Shown piece after piece: positions 1 to 12,423 of a stretch of DNA of 64,000 bases; position 1 is the stretch's first letter; every line of letters begins with the position of its first letter. The DNA comes from Acorus gramineus. Lineage: Eukaryota; Streptophyta; Magnoliopsida; Acorales; Acoraceae. The translations under genes were made by a program, and so were the position numbers. The notes below the pieces were generated by a model. It worked only from the letters and a program-made list of their open reading frames with translations. It was not told where the DNA came from and ran no database searches. Where the stretch lies: positions 497,083 to 561,082 of the forward strand of contig JAUJYN010000041.1 of the NCBI GenBank assembly GCA_030737835.1, given 5' to 3'.

Positions 1-507
1 ATCGCTGAAAACGCCACAGTAAGATAACCGTCGAATTCACGTTGTGAACTCTGGTCTGGGTCCTCACCAGTTGTGGGCTTCTATGAACGCACTTTTTCTT
101 GGGTCTTATTTAGTGCCTGGGGTAGAAGTTGAACCAGAAATTTTCAGATACATTGAGGAAAAAAGTTGAACTAATGCAAGTAGAATTATATAAAAATGGA
201 GGACAATGACAGAGCAAAGAACAAAGCAGATAAGAAGGGTATAAAAAAAAAAAAAAAACATTACTATTGGGTTTGGGCGTTAATACTGAAGCATCATGAG
301 GTTGGTGTAGCCATTTTTTTAAGACTAAGGGCATTGAAATCCTAGCAAATATGTCAAGAGCCTTGTAAATTTCTAGCAAAACTATACGTATATCCTTGAG
401 CTGCTATTGTTAGTCAATATAATTTATGAGTCAAAATTTCTAACCTATTGAACTACAAATCTTCCATAAATGTGTCCTTGTAAAATATATAAATGTATCT
501 AAGTCAA

Positions 508-775
508 CCTATTCACCACTATGTTGTAGGAAAATAATACATCTAACCCCAATTACAATCAACACTATTTTTCTTTTTTAAATAAATCATAGATTCTTTC
601 ATTGAAGTGTATGCTGTTATTTGAAATAATGTATATACTGAGATACAATATATAGTGTATTTTTTTCGTTTTAAAAAAATATAAAAAACTGCAACATACT
701 CTATAATAACGTAGTATATACTATGTTATCATAGTGTATTAAACTGTAGAACAGCCTGCAAACCGAACTGGATGC
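508..775 (+). mobile_element. AT-rich MITE-like element (family A, copy 1)
   Basis: The stretch shares long blocks with 37495-37690 and, on the other strand, with 33972-34215: a CCCCAATT-type end, a central TGTATATACTGAGATA segment, and a far end with CTATGATAAC/GTATATACT patterns. There is no coding capacity. The copies inside the palindrome arms (8920-8985 and mirror) have only one end of it. The terminal repeats are not clean enough to assign a superfamily. Confidence 0.5.
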
Positions 776-824
776 ATTAGCGCTCTTATGTTGTAACTAG
801 ACCACTGGGTCAATTTTCATATGC

Positions 825-825
<1 letters not shown>

Positions 826-868
<43 letters not shown>
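826..868 (+). repeat. (CT)n(CA)n microsatellite
   Basis: A compound dinucleotide run lies inside the repeated block. The same compound run, longer, is at 8788-8842 (as GT/GA) and 19656-19710, which supports homology of the three blocks. Run lengths differ between copies. Confidence 0.9.
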
Positions 869-869
<1 letters not shown>

Positions 870-975
870 ACAAACCAACTGCGTGGGGCAGGGGACAACA
901 AGGAAGGTGAGGGATCAGGTAAGAGAAAAAAGAGGAAGAAGAAAAGGGAATAGCTAGGCGAATGCATAAACTATC

Positions 976-1292
976 CTAATTCTAAAGGTAAACATCAAAA
1001 TCCTAAATGTTCTTAAATTTTATTATTTATTTATCAATTGTTTTGATTTTATTGATTAAATTTGGGTTTTTTTTTTATCAAAACCCTAAATGTTGAATGT
1101 TGAATTTATTTATTATTGGAATATTGAGTGTATGATGTTTTGTTAAGTGAAATGTGAATTTTTTTAGGGTTTTGGTTATTTTAAAATTTCTTATTTGTCA
1201 AAATAAACTTTTAAATCTTAAAAAAAATTTGAAAAATTTGATTGTCATATATAAAAATTTTTTAAAAAATTGTATGGCCTTAGGAAATTGCT
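976..1292. other. AT-rich spacer between outer repeat and palindrome arm
   Basis: This sequence is not found in the right arm. It is A/T-rich with two AAACCCTAAA-like words. I see no coding region or RNA gene. It joins the outer repeat to the point where homology with the right arm begins, near 1293. Confidence 0.6.
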
Positions 1293-2912
1293 TCATCATT
1301 TGCATTTGAAAACTCATTCTAGATCTGTTTCTATCACATAATAACTTTTTTAATGTGATGGGTGAGTATTCATGTTGTTTGCATTGGTTATTCATTTCTG
1401 GTTTCATCTTAATTCGAGGTTGTTATAATATCTTTTGTAGGCAAAACCAAGTCAGTGAATTAGCGGATGACTACAGAAAACATCTGCATTTTGATGGTAA
1501 GTGATTTGCATCTTGAGTTATGGCTCTCTTAAATTGCCTTTTATTCTCATTGCTATTCTTTCATCTCTGCAGGGTTCAATTCATTGTTCCTTTACCGAAG
1601 ATGGTACAGGTGTTTTACCAGACTAGATGCCTTCTCTGTCGAAAACGGGAATATTGAAAGAAGAAAGGACCTCTCTGAACAGGAGTTTCAATCTGAGTAC
1701 GATGGTCAAAAACCGGTAAGGTTCTCTTTGTTTACCACTGTTATGTGAGAACTGAATTTGTGGTCTCTTATATTTGGTATTAGCGTTCTTAGAAGAGTGG
1801 GTTACATACTTACATGAGAAAGATTGTCCCTTGCTGTGTGACATATACGTGTTTCCATAGTTAAATATTTGGCCTGCCTGGTCTATACTTAACTAAATAA
1901 GAAGAAGTTCCCCCCTACAATTCATGGTGATGTAAGTGGTTTTATAGGTTGATTTAGTATTTAAACAGAAATTGATTAATATTTCTTAGTGGCCAGAATT
2001 AAGTTTTATCCTTAGTTGATCTAAGTGACACTGGAAATTTTCTTTCAAGGGGTCAAGGATGCCAACCTTGGTGGCCCAATGAAAGGAAAAAGGAAATGAT
2101 GGTAGAAATCATGTTCAAATTACCAGAGAATGGCAAAGAGCATTATTTATTGGAACCTATATTCCTTGCTTCCGTTTTTTTGTTTATGTAATATAACAGA
2201 TTTTTGCAGTACTACCTACACAGTGGCCATCATATTTGAACTTCCACCATTTTATGAAAATTATTTTCCTGGATTATTACATTGCCCCCAGATCTATATT
2301 ATATATATCCATGTAAATGATTAGCATAAATATGGACACTTATGTGGATATTCCAATACAATTTTCCTCTTCATTGGTGCTATATAGTTTCATAGTTATA
2401 CATTCGAATGTTTCTTATCCCAGGTTCTGCTTACTGACTTAGCGGAAAGTTGGCCAGCAAGAACCACTTGGACAACTGAAAAGCTCTTGAGGAATTGTGG
2501 AGATATTGCATTTAGAATATCCCAAATGAATTCAGGGAAAATTACCATGAAGTTGAAGGATTATATGTCATACATGCAACTTTAGCACGATGAGGATCCT
2601 CTTTATATATTTGATGAAAAGGTCTTTCTTATGCCCCTGGATTTTTTTTCTTCTTTTCTTTTTGTTTATAGCCGTGCAGAATTTTCTTAAGTTTGCTTTA
2701 CTCTTCTCGCAGTATGGGGAAATTGCTCCCACTCTTCTGAAGGATTACACTGTGCCTCATCTTTTTCGAGAAGACTTTTTTGATGTCTTAGATAGAGATA
2801 AGAGACCACCTTTTAGATGGCTAATCATTGGGCCAGAGTGATCAGGTGCCTCGTGGCACATAGATCCTGCCCTTACCAGTGCCTGGAATACCCTCCTTTC
2901 TGGACGGAAAAG

Positions 2913-5575
2913 GTAAATCTGAAGTTAATGTCAAGATCATTTAAAATTCCTTTACGCTACTGTACTGGTTCAGCTTTTTTTTTTAATTCTGCTCTCTGAA
3001 TTCTTGTGCAAAGTCATGTTTTTTTTTTAGTGCATAATCTTATGTACATTCAGCCATTGTCTTTGTAGGTTATTCCCTCAGAGGGCCAACCCTGATTTGT
3101 TCTACTAACTCCTAGGGATATCATCGTGATGCCTCAATGCACATGTTCAATCCACTTCTAATAAATGTCAGCTATATTATGTTGTTAAGTGGTTACTCCT
3201 GGGTTTCCTTGTATGAGTTCAGCAGTGCAACTAATTTAACTGTCTAATTCCATCACTCTTGATAATGACATTTGATCCTCACAAATTAGAAATTCTAATG
3301 AGCCCGTATGAGATGATTAAAGAAGATGACAGGTGCGCAATGCCTTCACTTCATGTAATCAAATTAATTTGATATTAACCATCCTTGTCAGATTTTTCAT
3401 AATTTTTTGAAACATCTTTTTGTGATTATTCTTTTCTTAGTGACTAATTCTGTTTAATCCCATTTGCTTAAAACTGCGTTGATATAATTATTCTGACAAA
3501 ATAATTCTTGACATTGATTCTTTTTTACATGCATAATCTTCAAAGTTTAGATTGTAAATATTTACATGGTTTCACAACTTTCTGAAAAAACCTCATATTA
3601 GTATATTACTCATCCTTTAGGAAGATTTAGAGATTTTGTTCCTAATGCATCTAATTTGGCATATATTCCAATAATGCCTGACTTTATTGAATTTGTTGAT
3701 AATATTTTTCACCCACACTTAAATCTAAGTTATCAATGAACTAATGAACACTGCATACCTGGAACTGTTAATTTCTCTTTTGATCTTTCCTTGTTTTTTT
3801 TGTTTGTCATCTAATTTAAGCTTATGATACTTATAGTAGAATTTGATCCAAGTGGGAATCATCTCTACCTGAAAGTTTCTGGTCTAGCTATCTGTGCTTC
3901 TAAAAACTACAGGTTGTTTTTGGGTAACTAAGGTTGGTTGATAGTAAAAGATACCCTGATCCTTTTTTCCCCAACTTTATTCCAAGTCTATTTTTTTTTA
4001 TAATTTTGAAAGAAAACAAAATCATATCTGAGTTTTAATTGAAAAAACCTTTTTGTCAAATTTTCCCCTTTCTGTCATGCACTTCTCTATTCGAGACACT
4101 AGGCTACTTGGTTTTTGTTCCACTTATTTTATTTAACCATTGAATATTTTTTTATCTTAAGTCGAAACATTTTGTTGATCTCAACTATGTTATTACTCAT
4201 GAGACGTGCATGTACAATCTCAACTATGTTATTATTTTTTTGCTCATGAGACGTGCATGTAAAATCAATCAGATTCATCTTCTTTGTTAAAATGGATGTT
4301 GGTATCTATGACAAACTGACAAAAACTTAAAGAAAATTCCACTGTTTTTACTTTTACTCAACAGAACATTGTCAAGAGTGTGACATTTTGGAACATTATT
4401 TGTCAAACTTTGGATATGAGTAACTTATGATAAAGTGATTACCATTAAAGAAATCTCAAAACACTACTTAAAAATTTATATTTTGTGAAGAAATTACAGT
4501 TTGAAACCTATATATTCACCAAAAAGATACTAATAATTAATTTTTTCTCCACGTGCCCTATTCAAATTTCTTTTATTGCTACAAAGATGATTTGAAAGCT
4601 TGCTTCATCTAGTTTTTTTTTTTTTTTATCTTTATTTGATCACCGAGCTGAAAATGTGGATTTGAGAACTGCGGTTGCATTTGATGAAATGCTCTAGTCA
4701 GCTGCTTTTGCCCCACACTTGGTCATTATCATTTATGCCAGTTATGTAATCTGTTTTCAGTTGTTAAAAGATGGTTACTATGTTAGTAAAAGGTTTATTG
4801 TAATAGTTTTAATGCTATTTGATCATTGAATTGAAAATGAAGTTCTTATATGAGTGCTTTTGCTAAAATTCAAACACAACTTCTCTCTCATAGTGAATAA
4901 ATGCTCAAACCATCTTTACTACATAAAGCCGCTTATATTCTTTTGCTTGTCTATAAATTTTTGTGAGTATTTCCGCTTTCCATAAGAACATCCTTTGTTT
5001 ATGAAATAAGATGGTTAATTTACATATTGGAATAACTGAGAATTCGTATTGAGATTGCTGCTTTTCCAGAAGATGTCATTTCCATGAGATAGTCAAGGAA
5101 TCTAGAAACTGATAATTTTACTTCAATTGAACTTCAGAAAAATAAGATTTATGACAGTGAATGGCAACATCAACGGAGTGTATGAATTACACGGATGACA
5201 GGTAGTCAAATAAACTATTGCCAAATCCAGTAGTAGTAACAGCTAGTGAGAAACTTCAAAATAGTCAGGGATCAGGCTAACATGCACAATAGGATCTGGA
5301 GTATCATCCAGATTTCAAAGAAACAGATATTGTGAGCCACTTTCAAACTTTTACAATTCACATTATTTGAACCTGCCACATTGTTTAGCTAAAGGAATTT
5401 ATGTTATAAAAAATAATTCCATTCAAAGTGTTGCTGATAGGATTCTTTTCTTTTTTGGCAATACTGATATGATTCTCATTTCTTTTAACTATATAATTCA
5501 TGTTCTCTGGTGTATGCTTCCCTTAATGGGAGGCTCAGCATCTGAAGGGGCTTATTAAGTGATGTTTTCTTGCAG
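2913..5575 (+). other. Long intron 6 of the left JMJ21 copy
   Basis: This 2.7-kb intron has a GTAAAT donor and a TTGCAG acceptor and is AT-rich. It holds a two-copy tandem duplication at 4180-4265. I see no gene or clear transposon inside. The right-arm mirror is about 24837-27489. Confidence 0.85.
4180..4265 (+). repeat. Two-copy 39-bp tandem duplication
   Basis: The words CTCAACTATGTTATTA and CTCATGAGACGTGCATGT each occur twice with a 39-bp offset; the second unit has a short T-rich insertion. It is also present in the right arm (about 26146-26232), so it predates the palindrome. Confidence 0.85.
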
Positions 5576-7387
5576 GTGGGCGTTATACCCCCCAGGAAGA
5601 GTGCCAGCAGGTGTCACAGTGCATGTAAACGAAGAAGATGGTGATGTCAACATAGATAGTCCCTCATCATTGCAGGTACTTTTACCTGGGTACAGATGAT
5701 TAATAAATACCTAAAAATGTATTTGTTTGTTAATATCGAATCATAAATGGACCCCTTTTTATGTTTTATTTCTTGCACTTATTTTGCTCCTACAGTGGTG
5801 GCTTGATGTATACCCACTTCTTGCTGATCATGACCCAACTACCTGGGGAGACGATTTTTGTTCCAAGTGGATGGTGGCACTGTGTGCTGAATCTGGAAAC
5901 CACCATAGCAGTTACTCAAAACTTTGTGAATGAAACAAATTTCAAGTTTGTCTGCCTGGATATGGCTCCTGGCCATCGTCATAAAGGAGTTGTTCGTGCT
6001 GGATTGCTTGCTGTGAGGGGTTGCACTCCTTCAGATGTCATGAACGATGCTTCCTTGGATACAGATCAGTTGAATTTCCCAGATATGACATGGAAAGAAA
6101 AGAGGCTTAGAACACAACTTAAAGAAGACACACAGATGGACATAAGTGGAAACAATAAAAATGAATTCTTGGAGGATCAAGATTTTTCTTATGATATAGA
6201 TTTCTTGTCAAATTTTTTGGAGCAAGATAGGGACCACTACAATTCTATTTGGTGTTCAAGCAATTGCATAGGGCAAAGAGAACTGAGACTATGGTTGCAC
6301 AAGCTTTGGGTTGTGAAGCCGGAAATGAGAAGCTTGATATGGGAGGTATAATCTGTATGGTTTTCCTGCAATTTATCTTTTATTCTGTTAGTGTGCCATC
6401 TTTCAAATAAGGACATTGAGATGGTGCAAATCACCTTTGTTGTGCATTTCTATGCATCTTAGACCTCATGTTAGATACTGCATCTGTTGCGTGCCCTGGC
6501 TCAATTTCCTAATTTTTGCATTCATATTTGAGAATATATGCACTCTCTAAATTATTCAATTATTGCTATCAGGGAGCTTGCTTAGCTCTTAATGCTAAAA
6601 GATGGTTAGAATGCGTCATGGAAATTTGCGCTTCACATAATTTGCCGTGTCCAGTGGATGATGAGAGGCTTCCTGTTGGCACAGGTAGCAATCCTGTAAG
6701 TGACCTCAATTACTGCTATTGATGTTAGTTATCTGAAAATATCAACATTACAGCAGCCAATTTCATTCTGTTGAAGCGGTAGCTTGTTGAGTAGCATGTA
6801 TTAAATGCTAAATTTCTATTATATGTTGCAATTCATACTTAATTCATGGTCTTGCCCAAATCTGATGCGTCATTGTTGATCTCATCTAGATAACTATGGA
6901 TTTTTTAAGATTTCAATGTAGTTTTGGCAGATTATGCTTTTTTCTTCGGATTGGATGTAAAAGGGGTGATAAAATCTATATGTGAATGTATAAACTATCC
7001 TTCTGAAGAAGCTTGCAAAACAAAGCTGGTATCACTGGACTAGTTATGGAGCTAGGCTTCTGATGAATCTGAGCAAGTTATCTTATTGGTTTTTCTAATT
7101 GATGTCTTGTAAAAATACTTATTAACTACATTTACCTTGTCTTTAGGCATTCTATCTTACATGGATATGTAATTAAGTAGGAACATCTATTTGGAAATGC
7201 AATAATAAATTGATATAAATATGATTCCTGACAATGTTGATAAAAAGTGTTTAGTTTTCAGGCTCTTAAAAACAACTTGATGTTTGTCTGCATTATGTCA
7301 AAACAGGTGTATCTCATTTCTGGCTATGTTATTAAGATATATGTTGAAGGGGGCTTGGAATCTTCTGTCCATAGTTTGGGCTCTGAG

Positions 7388-7752
7388 GTACCTGGTATTT
7401 CACTAGGTTTTCATTGAACTGATAATATTTAGAGACAGTTTAATTTTTCCTCTGTGAAAGTAGTTTTATTTCTTATGAATATGAAATCATGAATTCTGAC
7501 CTATAGAACAGAAATAATAAATGAAATATGTAATTAAAGGTCTTGTACTTATGGGTCTGAACCACCATCAAAAAAATAAAAGGGCCGATGCGAAGTCCAT
7601 GTTTATAAAAAATGTTGCAACATAATGATAATGTAATGATTTGTTTGTTGTGGGTATGTTCTGTTCAAAAAGTTTTCAACTACTGTATCACTAGTCTGCT
7701 ATCTGCAAAAGAGGAATCCATGTGGATTATATTCATTTACTTGATTTTGCAG
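7388..7752 (+). other. Deletion junction in left JMJ21 (exons 11-12 lost)
   Basis: Between exon 10 and exon 13 the left arm is about 1.9 kb shorter than the right. The junction is near 7420-7425; the flanking right-arm sequences (about 22989 and 21079) share only AAT there, a 3-4 bp microhomology. The lost part contained exons 11 and 12. Confidence 0.85.
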
Positions 7753-8259
7753 GGGAGATCCTATTCCGGGTAATTTGATCAATAAACTTGAAGAGTATCT
7801 TCCACATGATCTTGCAATGTTGCTAGATGTATTCAAGGTTTCTCAAAATTCTGATTTTATTATTTTCAAATACTGTCTCCACTTCTGAAACCTGTCTTGA
7901 CTTCTTACATCATTTATATACTTTACTAGAATAAAGATGGACAATATAAGTTCCATGGTTCTCCTACTTGGATACATACAGACATTATGGATGACAATAT
8001 TCACATGGAACCATGTGTCCCTAACAAGTCCCTTGGTGAAATTACTCCAGAAGCTATTGTGATGATGGTTAATGGTGCCCTAAATGGATGCAGTCAAGCG
8101 AAAAGGCCATTGAAATGGCATCCTACACATATTCTTGATTTCAGTAATCTGTCTATAGGTGAATCATCTCTCCCAACCTCTTTTTTTAGTTCTCTGTTTT
8201 TAACATATTTTTGATAATCTGTTCTTTACTCAGTGTGTAGAGCGGGGTATATTCTCATT

Positions 8260-8301
8260 CTAGGGTGGGTGACCTCCTGGGAAATCCTCGTGTTGCATCC
8301 C
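8260..8301 (+). rRNA. 5S rRNA 3'-end fragment (left arm)
   Basis: The segment matches the 3' third of plant 5S rRNA: it contains GGGTGACCTCCTGGGAA and CCTCGTGTTGCATCCC, followed by a T run like a Pol III terminator. The upstream bases (GAGCGGGGTATATTCTCATT) are only loosely 5S-like, and the 5' half is absent, so it is not a working gene. It could be a stray 5S fragment or part of a 5S-bearing Cassandra-type element fossil. It lies about 100 bp after the last recognisable JMJ21 exon. Confidence 0.85.
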
Positions 8302-8653
8302 AAATTTTTTTTTTCTTCAAAAAAAAATAAATAAATAAATTTTTTTCTTAAAGTTGAATGGCCAAAATTCCATGCTTTATTGAGATCAATTTTGAGTATT
8401 CTGATCATTTGCTTGAATTATTATAGTACATCTTATGGTCTTGATTGAAGTAATACTTTTGTTTTTTTTTAAGCTCCAAACAATACTGCTTATATCCCCA
8501 AAATGGGGTGTAATTCTGTGAATCACTAATTGGATGAATATGACCTGGCATATAAAAAATTGAGCATACAAAACACGGAGAAAAAATTATTGATAGGTTA
8601 CCATCAAAGTATGTAATTCCATTCATGCTTAAAACTAGTGATAAGTGTGAAAT

Positions 8654-8789
8654 GATAGCTTATGTATTCGCCTAGCTATTCCCTTTTCTTCTTCCTCTTT
8701 TTTTTCTTACCTGATCCCTCACCTTCCTTGTTGTCCCCTGCCCCACGCAGTTTGTTTTGGAAGATTTGAGGAAGGAAATCAGGGGGTGA

Positions 8790-8845
<56 letters not shown>

Positions 8846-9400
8846 CAAACCAGTGGTCTAGTTACAACATAAGAGCGCTAATGCATTCAGTTCGGTTTGC
8901 AGTCCGTTTTGCAGCTTCATATGCTATGATAACATGGTATATACTGCGTTATCATAGAGTATGTTGCAGTTTTTTATATTTAAAATTGACTTAGATACAT
9001 TTATATATTTTGCAAGGACACATTTATGGAAGATTTGTAGTTCAATAGGTTAGAAATTGACTCATAAATTATATTGACTAACAATAACAGTTCAAGGATA
9101 TACTTATAGTTTTGATAGAAATTTACATGGCTCTTGACGTATTTGCTAGGATTTCAATGCCCTTAGTCTTAAAAAAATGGCTACACCAACCTCATGATGC
9201 TTCAGTATTAACGCCCAAACCCAAGAGTAATGTTTTTTTTTTTTTCAATATATCTGAAAATTTCTGGTTCAACTTCTACCCCAGGCACTAAATAAGACCC
9301 AAGAAAAAGTGCCTTCATAGAAGCCCACAACTGGTGAGGACCCAGACCAGAGTTCACAACGTGAATTCGACGGTTATCTTACTGTGGCGTTTTCAGCGAT
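8654..9400 (-). repeat. Arm block, inverted relative to 1-975
   Basis: The block is the reverse complement of 1-975 and mirrors 19102-19844. Together with 1-975 it flanks the left JMJ21 copy as an inverted-repeat pair. It contains a (GT)n(GA)n microsatellite and lacks the two stretches noted in the outer copy. No coding region is visible. Confidence 0.88.
8788..8842 (+). repeat. (GT)n(GA)n microsatellite
   Basis: A run of GT dinucleotides passes directly into GA dinucleotides. Its mirror lies at 19656-19710. Confidence 0.95.
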
Positions 9401-9539
9401 AAAAGCATTGAACTGCATATTATTTCCGTTAGAAATTTGTTGACAAATTCATAAATGTCATTAATAACTCACTCAATTATTGCTAATAATCCACCTATTT
9501 AATGGATCTTGTTGAGGCAGTTGTTTTTTTATTATGATT

Positions 9540-9977
9540 CATAGTTGTCTAGATGACTAGGCGGTGGCTAACTGTTTAAGCGATACTTAATTACATTTAT
9601 ATGTCATCAAGATTATAAAAATGTGTAAAAATTAAAATGAAACAAAAAGGGAAAAATAATCATTGCAATAACTAAGAATCCATAGTTTTAAAACCATCAA
9701 CCAATGAACCAACATACAAAAACTAAATGGTTATCTTTTGTTTGTTTGTTTGTTTTTTTGAGATTTGAGGTAATTCAATCGTCACTTTTTAATAACATTT
9801 AGTTAGGGTTGGGCGAGCGCTGATGCGGGCCGGGAGGGTTTTAAGCGGGCTAGGCCCAGGTTAAATGGGCTAATGGGCCTTGGCACCCGCTCAATTCATC
9901 TTCTTGTTAGGCGTTCATGCGTTTAGGGCGTCTAGCCTGCCTACCCGCCTAGGCGAGCCGTCGCCTGAACAACTATG
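9540..9977. mobile_element. hAT-type MITE, left-arm copy
   Basis: The ends are inverted: CATAGTTGTCTAG at the left and CAACTATG at the right, with CGCCTAGGCG-type motifs inside each end. Flanking 8-bp target duplications are TTATGATT (9532-9539) and TTATGGTT (9978-9985), one mismatch. An 8-bp duplication and CA..TG ends fit hAT. It is 438 bp long and noncoding. The same insertion is in the right arm, so it predates the palindrome. Confidence 0.8.
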
Positions 9978-9985
9978 TTATGGTT

Positions 9986-12423
9986 GTAATAATGGGTTCC
10001 TTGTTTTAAGCTTTTATAGTTTAGGAATTCCTAATGTTGCGGGGCTCTCTTTCTCCTATAGAAGAACCATGTAAAGGAAGAAGATATAAAGCTTATAATG
10101 CATGAAAATTAGGGTTTTTCCTTTTCTTGTTGTTCTCCATTGCGTTTTGATTATCATTAAACATGTCTCATTATCTCTGAAAAACATTAAAACCATTTTT
10201 TTTGTTGCGGTTTAAGTTGGATACATGGAATATTAACGGTGGATGAAAAGTAGATAAGAAATAACAATTCTAACCTACTTGCGGTAGAGTGCCTTCCACT
10301 TAAAAATAAAATAAAAATCTAACCCAATATTAGTTGTGCTTGACAACATTGTCAAGTATCTCTGTGAGAGATGTGACATGTTTTAGGATGCAAGTGTTAT
10401 AAAAATCTTCTAAAATGACATCAAAGTTTGTTTTGGCCCTGTGTGTTAAGAGAGATATCAGGACTTGACAAAATAGAAAGGAATCTAGATTCACAACTAG
10501 TGAAATAAACAGATCATAGATGCAATGATAAATATATATTATATAACACCAAATCAGTTTAACAAAAAAATCCTCTCTAGTCACAACAGGTGACTGTATA
10601 AAGCCACAACATATTCAAGCAGCGTAAACAAGAATAAGTTGCACTAAACGTAGATTATAAGCTCTTACATTGGATAGGTTAATGCCTAGTCATCAACCTC
10701 CTGATATTGTGCAAAGCAACTGGGCACATTCGGGCAACACCGTGTCGCTCTGGGCAACACGGACTCACAGTACTCATCAGTCCTCCACGACCTGAATTTT
10801 GCACAAGCGGGTGTTCCCTGTCACGCCATCAACCGTGTTAAGTCACGTCTCCGGTGACGGCATTCCACTCTGACCTTCGCTCCTGCAAAGCACATCAGGC
10901 AATTGTTGCTCAGTCTAGTAATACATGAGTGAGACGTTTAAATTAGCACTATCAATTGTTGGATCTATATGGATCTTAAAAACTCAATAGTCGAGCAGGG
11001 AATTCTTCATTCAACGGAGCGAAGGGACCCTGTTTAGGGGTTCTGGGAAAAAAAAAGGGGTGTTTTTTTGTGTAGTAGCAGTAACACCTGTGAAGGTCGA
11101 AGACTCCAAACCTGTGTGAGCTGCTCAAAAATTAATGAGAAGAGAAACAAAGCAGCAAAAAAAAAAAAAAGGCAGAGACCCCTAAACATAATTGAATCAC
11201 TCAACAAAAAAAAAATCCAAAGAACAGTTCAGATTATGTGATGTTGTAAAGGCGGCTTTCGTGCGAATTAAATATAAATATCTGTAGATAAGTAAAACAA
11301 CAAAGATTGGATGGAAAATAACATAGCTAACCACGAGTTGAAAATTGCAGCACAGCCAAAAAAATCTGAAAATTCTCAATGTGAAAAATCAGAGAGAAAG
11401 GGCTTATCTTTGACGATGGTGTTGGGTGATTTTGGGAAGTGAAGTGGACCCTGTTTTAGTGTTTTTAAAAGGTCCACCCTGTGACATGAGGGGAAAACAC
11501 AAACTAAATGACAAAATTGTCCCTATTAAGGTGAACTTACCATGATGCCCTTGAGGACAAATTTGTCCGTATCATCTCACTTTTATAGATGTATTATAAA
11601 TATAAATGGAGGGCACATGCATTGTATGATAATGTTCAATCATAGTTGAAGAAGAATGGCACATGCATGTCCTTAAATCTGGTTCAATTGATTTGATCAA
11701 TTATTAGCATAAAGTTAAAATCTAACTGAATTGACAAAAGTTTTGAGAAACCAGCGGTTCTTTTTTTTTTTTCCGTTATTGGTGGATGCACACTGAAGGC
11801 AGACAACATAATGCAACTCAACTTGCTCCTGCAAGATTACCTGGGGCGTTGAGAAATCCAGATACATATATCGAGTGTTCTGGAACTGAATAGTGCGCGC
11901 CATAGGTGAGCAAATGTCTTCATATGGGGTCGCACATAACATTCCTTCAATATAAAATGAACTCCTTTTAAAAGCACTTACATTTGTAGATATAATATGC
12001 ATGAAACACACTTCTGATCCAATTGTTTGATAAAAGGAAGAGAAATTAAAAAAGAGAGCAAGTTTTATCTCATCAAAATAGCGTCAGCCATGGAGGACTA
12101 CTAAAAGAAATTGAAGAGGCCAGAACAAGATTGATGTGGTTTAACAACCAGCCATCTACAGTAAACTATATGGGTAGAGCAAATTCCTCCAGGATGCTAC
12201 ATAATTCATGTGTTTTAAAGGAACATTGGTTTTTAAGCTGTTGCTGTATTTATGATCATTTGGAAGCAATTAATTTTCCTCAAAAACTGTCAACAAATGT
12301 GGCTTTTTTTAATGTACTATTACTTGTCAACTCTTTTTTTGAGAAACGGTAGACCATAGCTACCCCAATTTTGGAGCAACAGCACTAGAACAAAATGTAG
12401 ATGGAAATGCTAATTTACATTAC
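9986..12423. other. Noncoding part of left arm between MITE and PPR region
   Basis: I recognise no gene here. There is an unclassified GC-richer block at about 10690-10880, an (A)n/T-rich patch near 11155-11220 and a conserved-looking segment at 11390-11560. All of it is mirrored at about 16083-18520. Reading frames on both strands are short and look random. Confidence 0.6.

Larger units (their letters stand above)
1..975 (+). repeat. Outer inverted copy of the arm block (third copy)
   Basis: This block matches 19102-19844 in direct orientation and 8654-9400 in inverted orientation. It begins exactly at the window edge, so it probably continues to the left. It holds two stretches missing from the other two copies: about 80 bp near 158-240 and about 175 bp near 508-690. 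The second belongs to a MITE that is more complete elsewhere (37.5 kb), so this copy keeps the older state and the other two share a deletion. The match stops at about 975, after which the sequence differs from the flanks of the other copies. Confidence 0.85.
1441..8158 (+). pseudogene. JMJ21: JMJ21-like gene, left copy, truncated and disrupted
   Basis: Exons recognised by homology and splice sites: 3 (1441-1496), 4 (1573-1715), 5 (2424-2621), 6 (2713-2912), 7 (5576-5675), 8 (5796-6345), 9 (6573-6695), 10 (7307-7387), 13 (7753-7837), 14 (7930-8158). The family (At1g78280) is an F-box protein with a JmjC oxygenase domain and a C-terminal phosphotransferase-like domain. Iron ligands are visible as HID in exon 6 and the WWH histidine in exon 8; the kinase-like HTDIMDDN and DFS motifs are in exon 14. 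Exons 1-2 are missing at the breakpoint and exons 11-12 are deleted. Private stops are TAG in exon 5 (about 2584) and TGA in exon 6 (about 2839), where the right copy reads CAG and CGA. Exon 8 carries a frame break after LLADHD that the right copy shares. It is not translatable as a full protein. Confidence 0.93.

Noticed and set aside
1080-1095. AAACCCTAAA words as interstitial telomere repeats
   Set aside because: Only one or two isolated units, no tandem array; common by chance and in promoters.
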